Shown here in pieces: positions 14,079 to 14,269 of a stretch of DNA of 14,269 nucleotides. This stretch comes from UBA4744 sp035282865 (GTDB taxonomy: Bacteria > Actinomycetota > Acidimicrobiia > Spongiisociales > UBA4744), in NCBI GenBank assembly GCA_035282865.1, contig DATEVB010000088.1:1-14269 (forward strand), read 5' to 3'. The notes beneath the pieces were generated by a model, which was given only the letters and a program-made list of their open reading frames with translations, was not told the origin of the DNA and did not search any database. Position 1 is the stretch's first letter. Each line of letters opens with the position of its first letter. The position numbers and the translations under genes were made by a program.

Positions 14079-14269
14079 TCAATCCTCCTCTTCGATCTGC
14101 ACCCCGGTCGTGTTGATCAACATCGCCAGCGTGGTGTACATCCCGACCGTCACGACCAGATCGAGGACCTGGGGGATGGTGAAGAACCGGGTGAGTTCAG
14201 CCCAGCCGGCATCGCCCACCGCCAGCTCGTCGAACAGCTCGTCGGTGACGGTGAGCAAGAGGGCTTCCT
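14079..14269 (-). CDS. Carboxymuconolactone decarboxylase-family protein, C-terminal part (cut by window end)
   Basis: The last 63 codons of a minus-strand gene run from the window edge to a TGA at 14079-14081. The protein piece has the AhpD/CMD-type C-terminal helices: ALLLTVTDELFDEL, a WAELTRFF segment, then VLDLVVTVGMYTTLAMLINTTG and an acidic end. The family includes decarboxylases and CxxC peroxidase-like proteins, but the catalytic region lies outside the window, so the activity is open. It lies 108 bp upstream of the CitE-like gene on the same strand and could be co-transcribed with it. Nothing else is visible in 13971-14078. Confidence 0.8.
   Translation of the reverse strand, partial: EALLLTVTDELFDELAVGDAGWAELTRFFTIPQVLDLVVTVGMYTTLAMLINTTGVQIEEED

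Noticed and set aside
1..14269. CRISPR array, insertion sequence, phage genes, rRNA or tRNA genes
   Set aside because: No direct-repeat array, transposase or integrase motif, terminal inverted repeats or cloverleaf candidates were seen on reading both strands.

Overview
The window is high-GC DNA with the G/C-rich third positions, frequent GTG/TTG starts and tight ATGA/GTGA gene overlaps typical of Actinobacteriota. The secreted protein near the left end carries three S-layer-homology-like repeats of a RWQMALFLTR style that I associate with Acidimicrobiia. That lineage is an inference; no rRNA or tRNA is present to settle it.

Left part (1-3438). Bases 1-508 hold no intact gene, only a possible gene tail and a decayed C-terminal remnant of an NAD-dependent epimerase. 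A minus-strand gene then encodes a secreted SGNH/GDSL hydrolase with an Ig-like domain and three SLH repeats. Upstream of it lies an orphan C-terminal fragment of a LamG/concanavalin-like domain, which starts at the 3' end of an intact TIGR01777-family (YfcH-like) epimerase gene.

Centre (3744-8375, minus strand). A four-gene unit, transcribed cooF > cooS > cooC > FAD/NAD(P) oxidoreductase, is joined by 1-nt, 4-nt and 4-nt overlaps. It encodes a Ni-Fe carbon monoxide dehydrogenase, its Ni-insertion ATPase, a four-cluster ferredoxin and a flavoprotein that could pass electrons from CO to NAD(P)+. CooS keeps the C-cluster ligands but has a C-X2-C D-cluster motif, as remembered for the Desulfovibrio vulgaris enzyme with a [2Fe-2S] D-cluster. 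No acetyl-CoA synthase, energy-converting hydrogenase or CooA-type regulator gene is in the window.

The 362-bp divergent region (8376-8737) between cooF and xylA is dense in GACC/GGTC motifs: three GCGACCA heptamers, a 12-bp palindrome, and an inverted repeat just after a -10-like TAGGCT. These are the best regulatory candidates here.

Right part (8738-14269). A stand-alone xylose isomerase of the E. coli-like (group II) type is followed on the same strand by an arsenic-resistance unit: ArsR-type repressor with CVCDL motif, ArsP-like permease, small CxxC thioredoxin and Acr3 arsenite exporter. No arsenate reductase is visible. Convergent to it are a CitE-like HpcH/HpaI-family lyase and the C-terminal part of a carboxymuconolactone decarboxylase-family protein cut by the window end.

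The families are all recognisable. The points most worth follow-up are the D-cluster variant, the compact CO-to-NAD(P)H module with its motif-rich promoter region, the permease/thioredoxin/Acr3 combination, and the gene remnants at the left.
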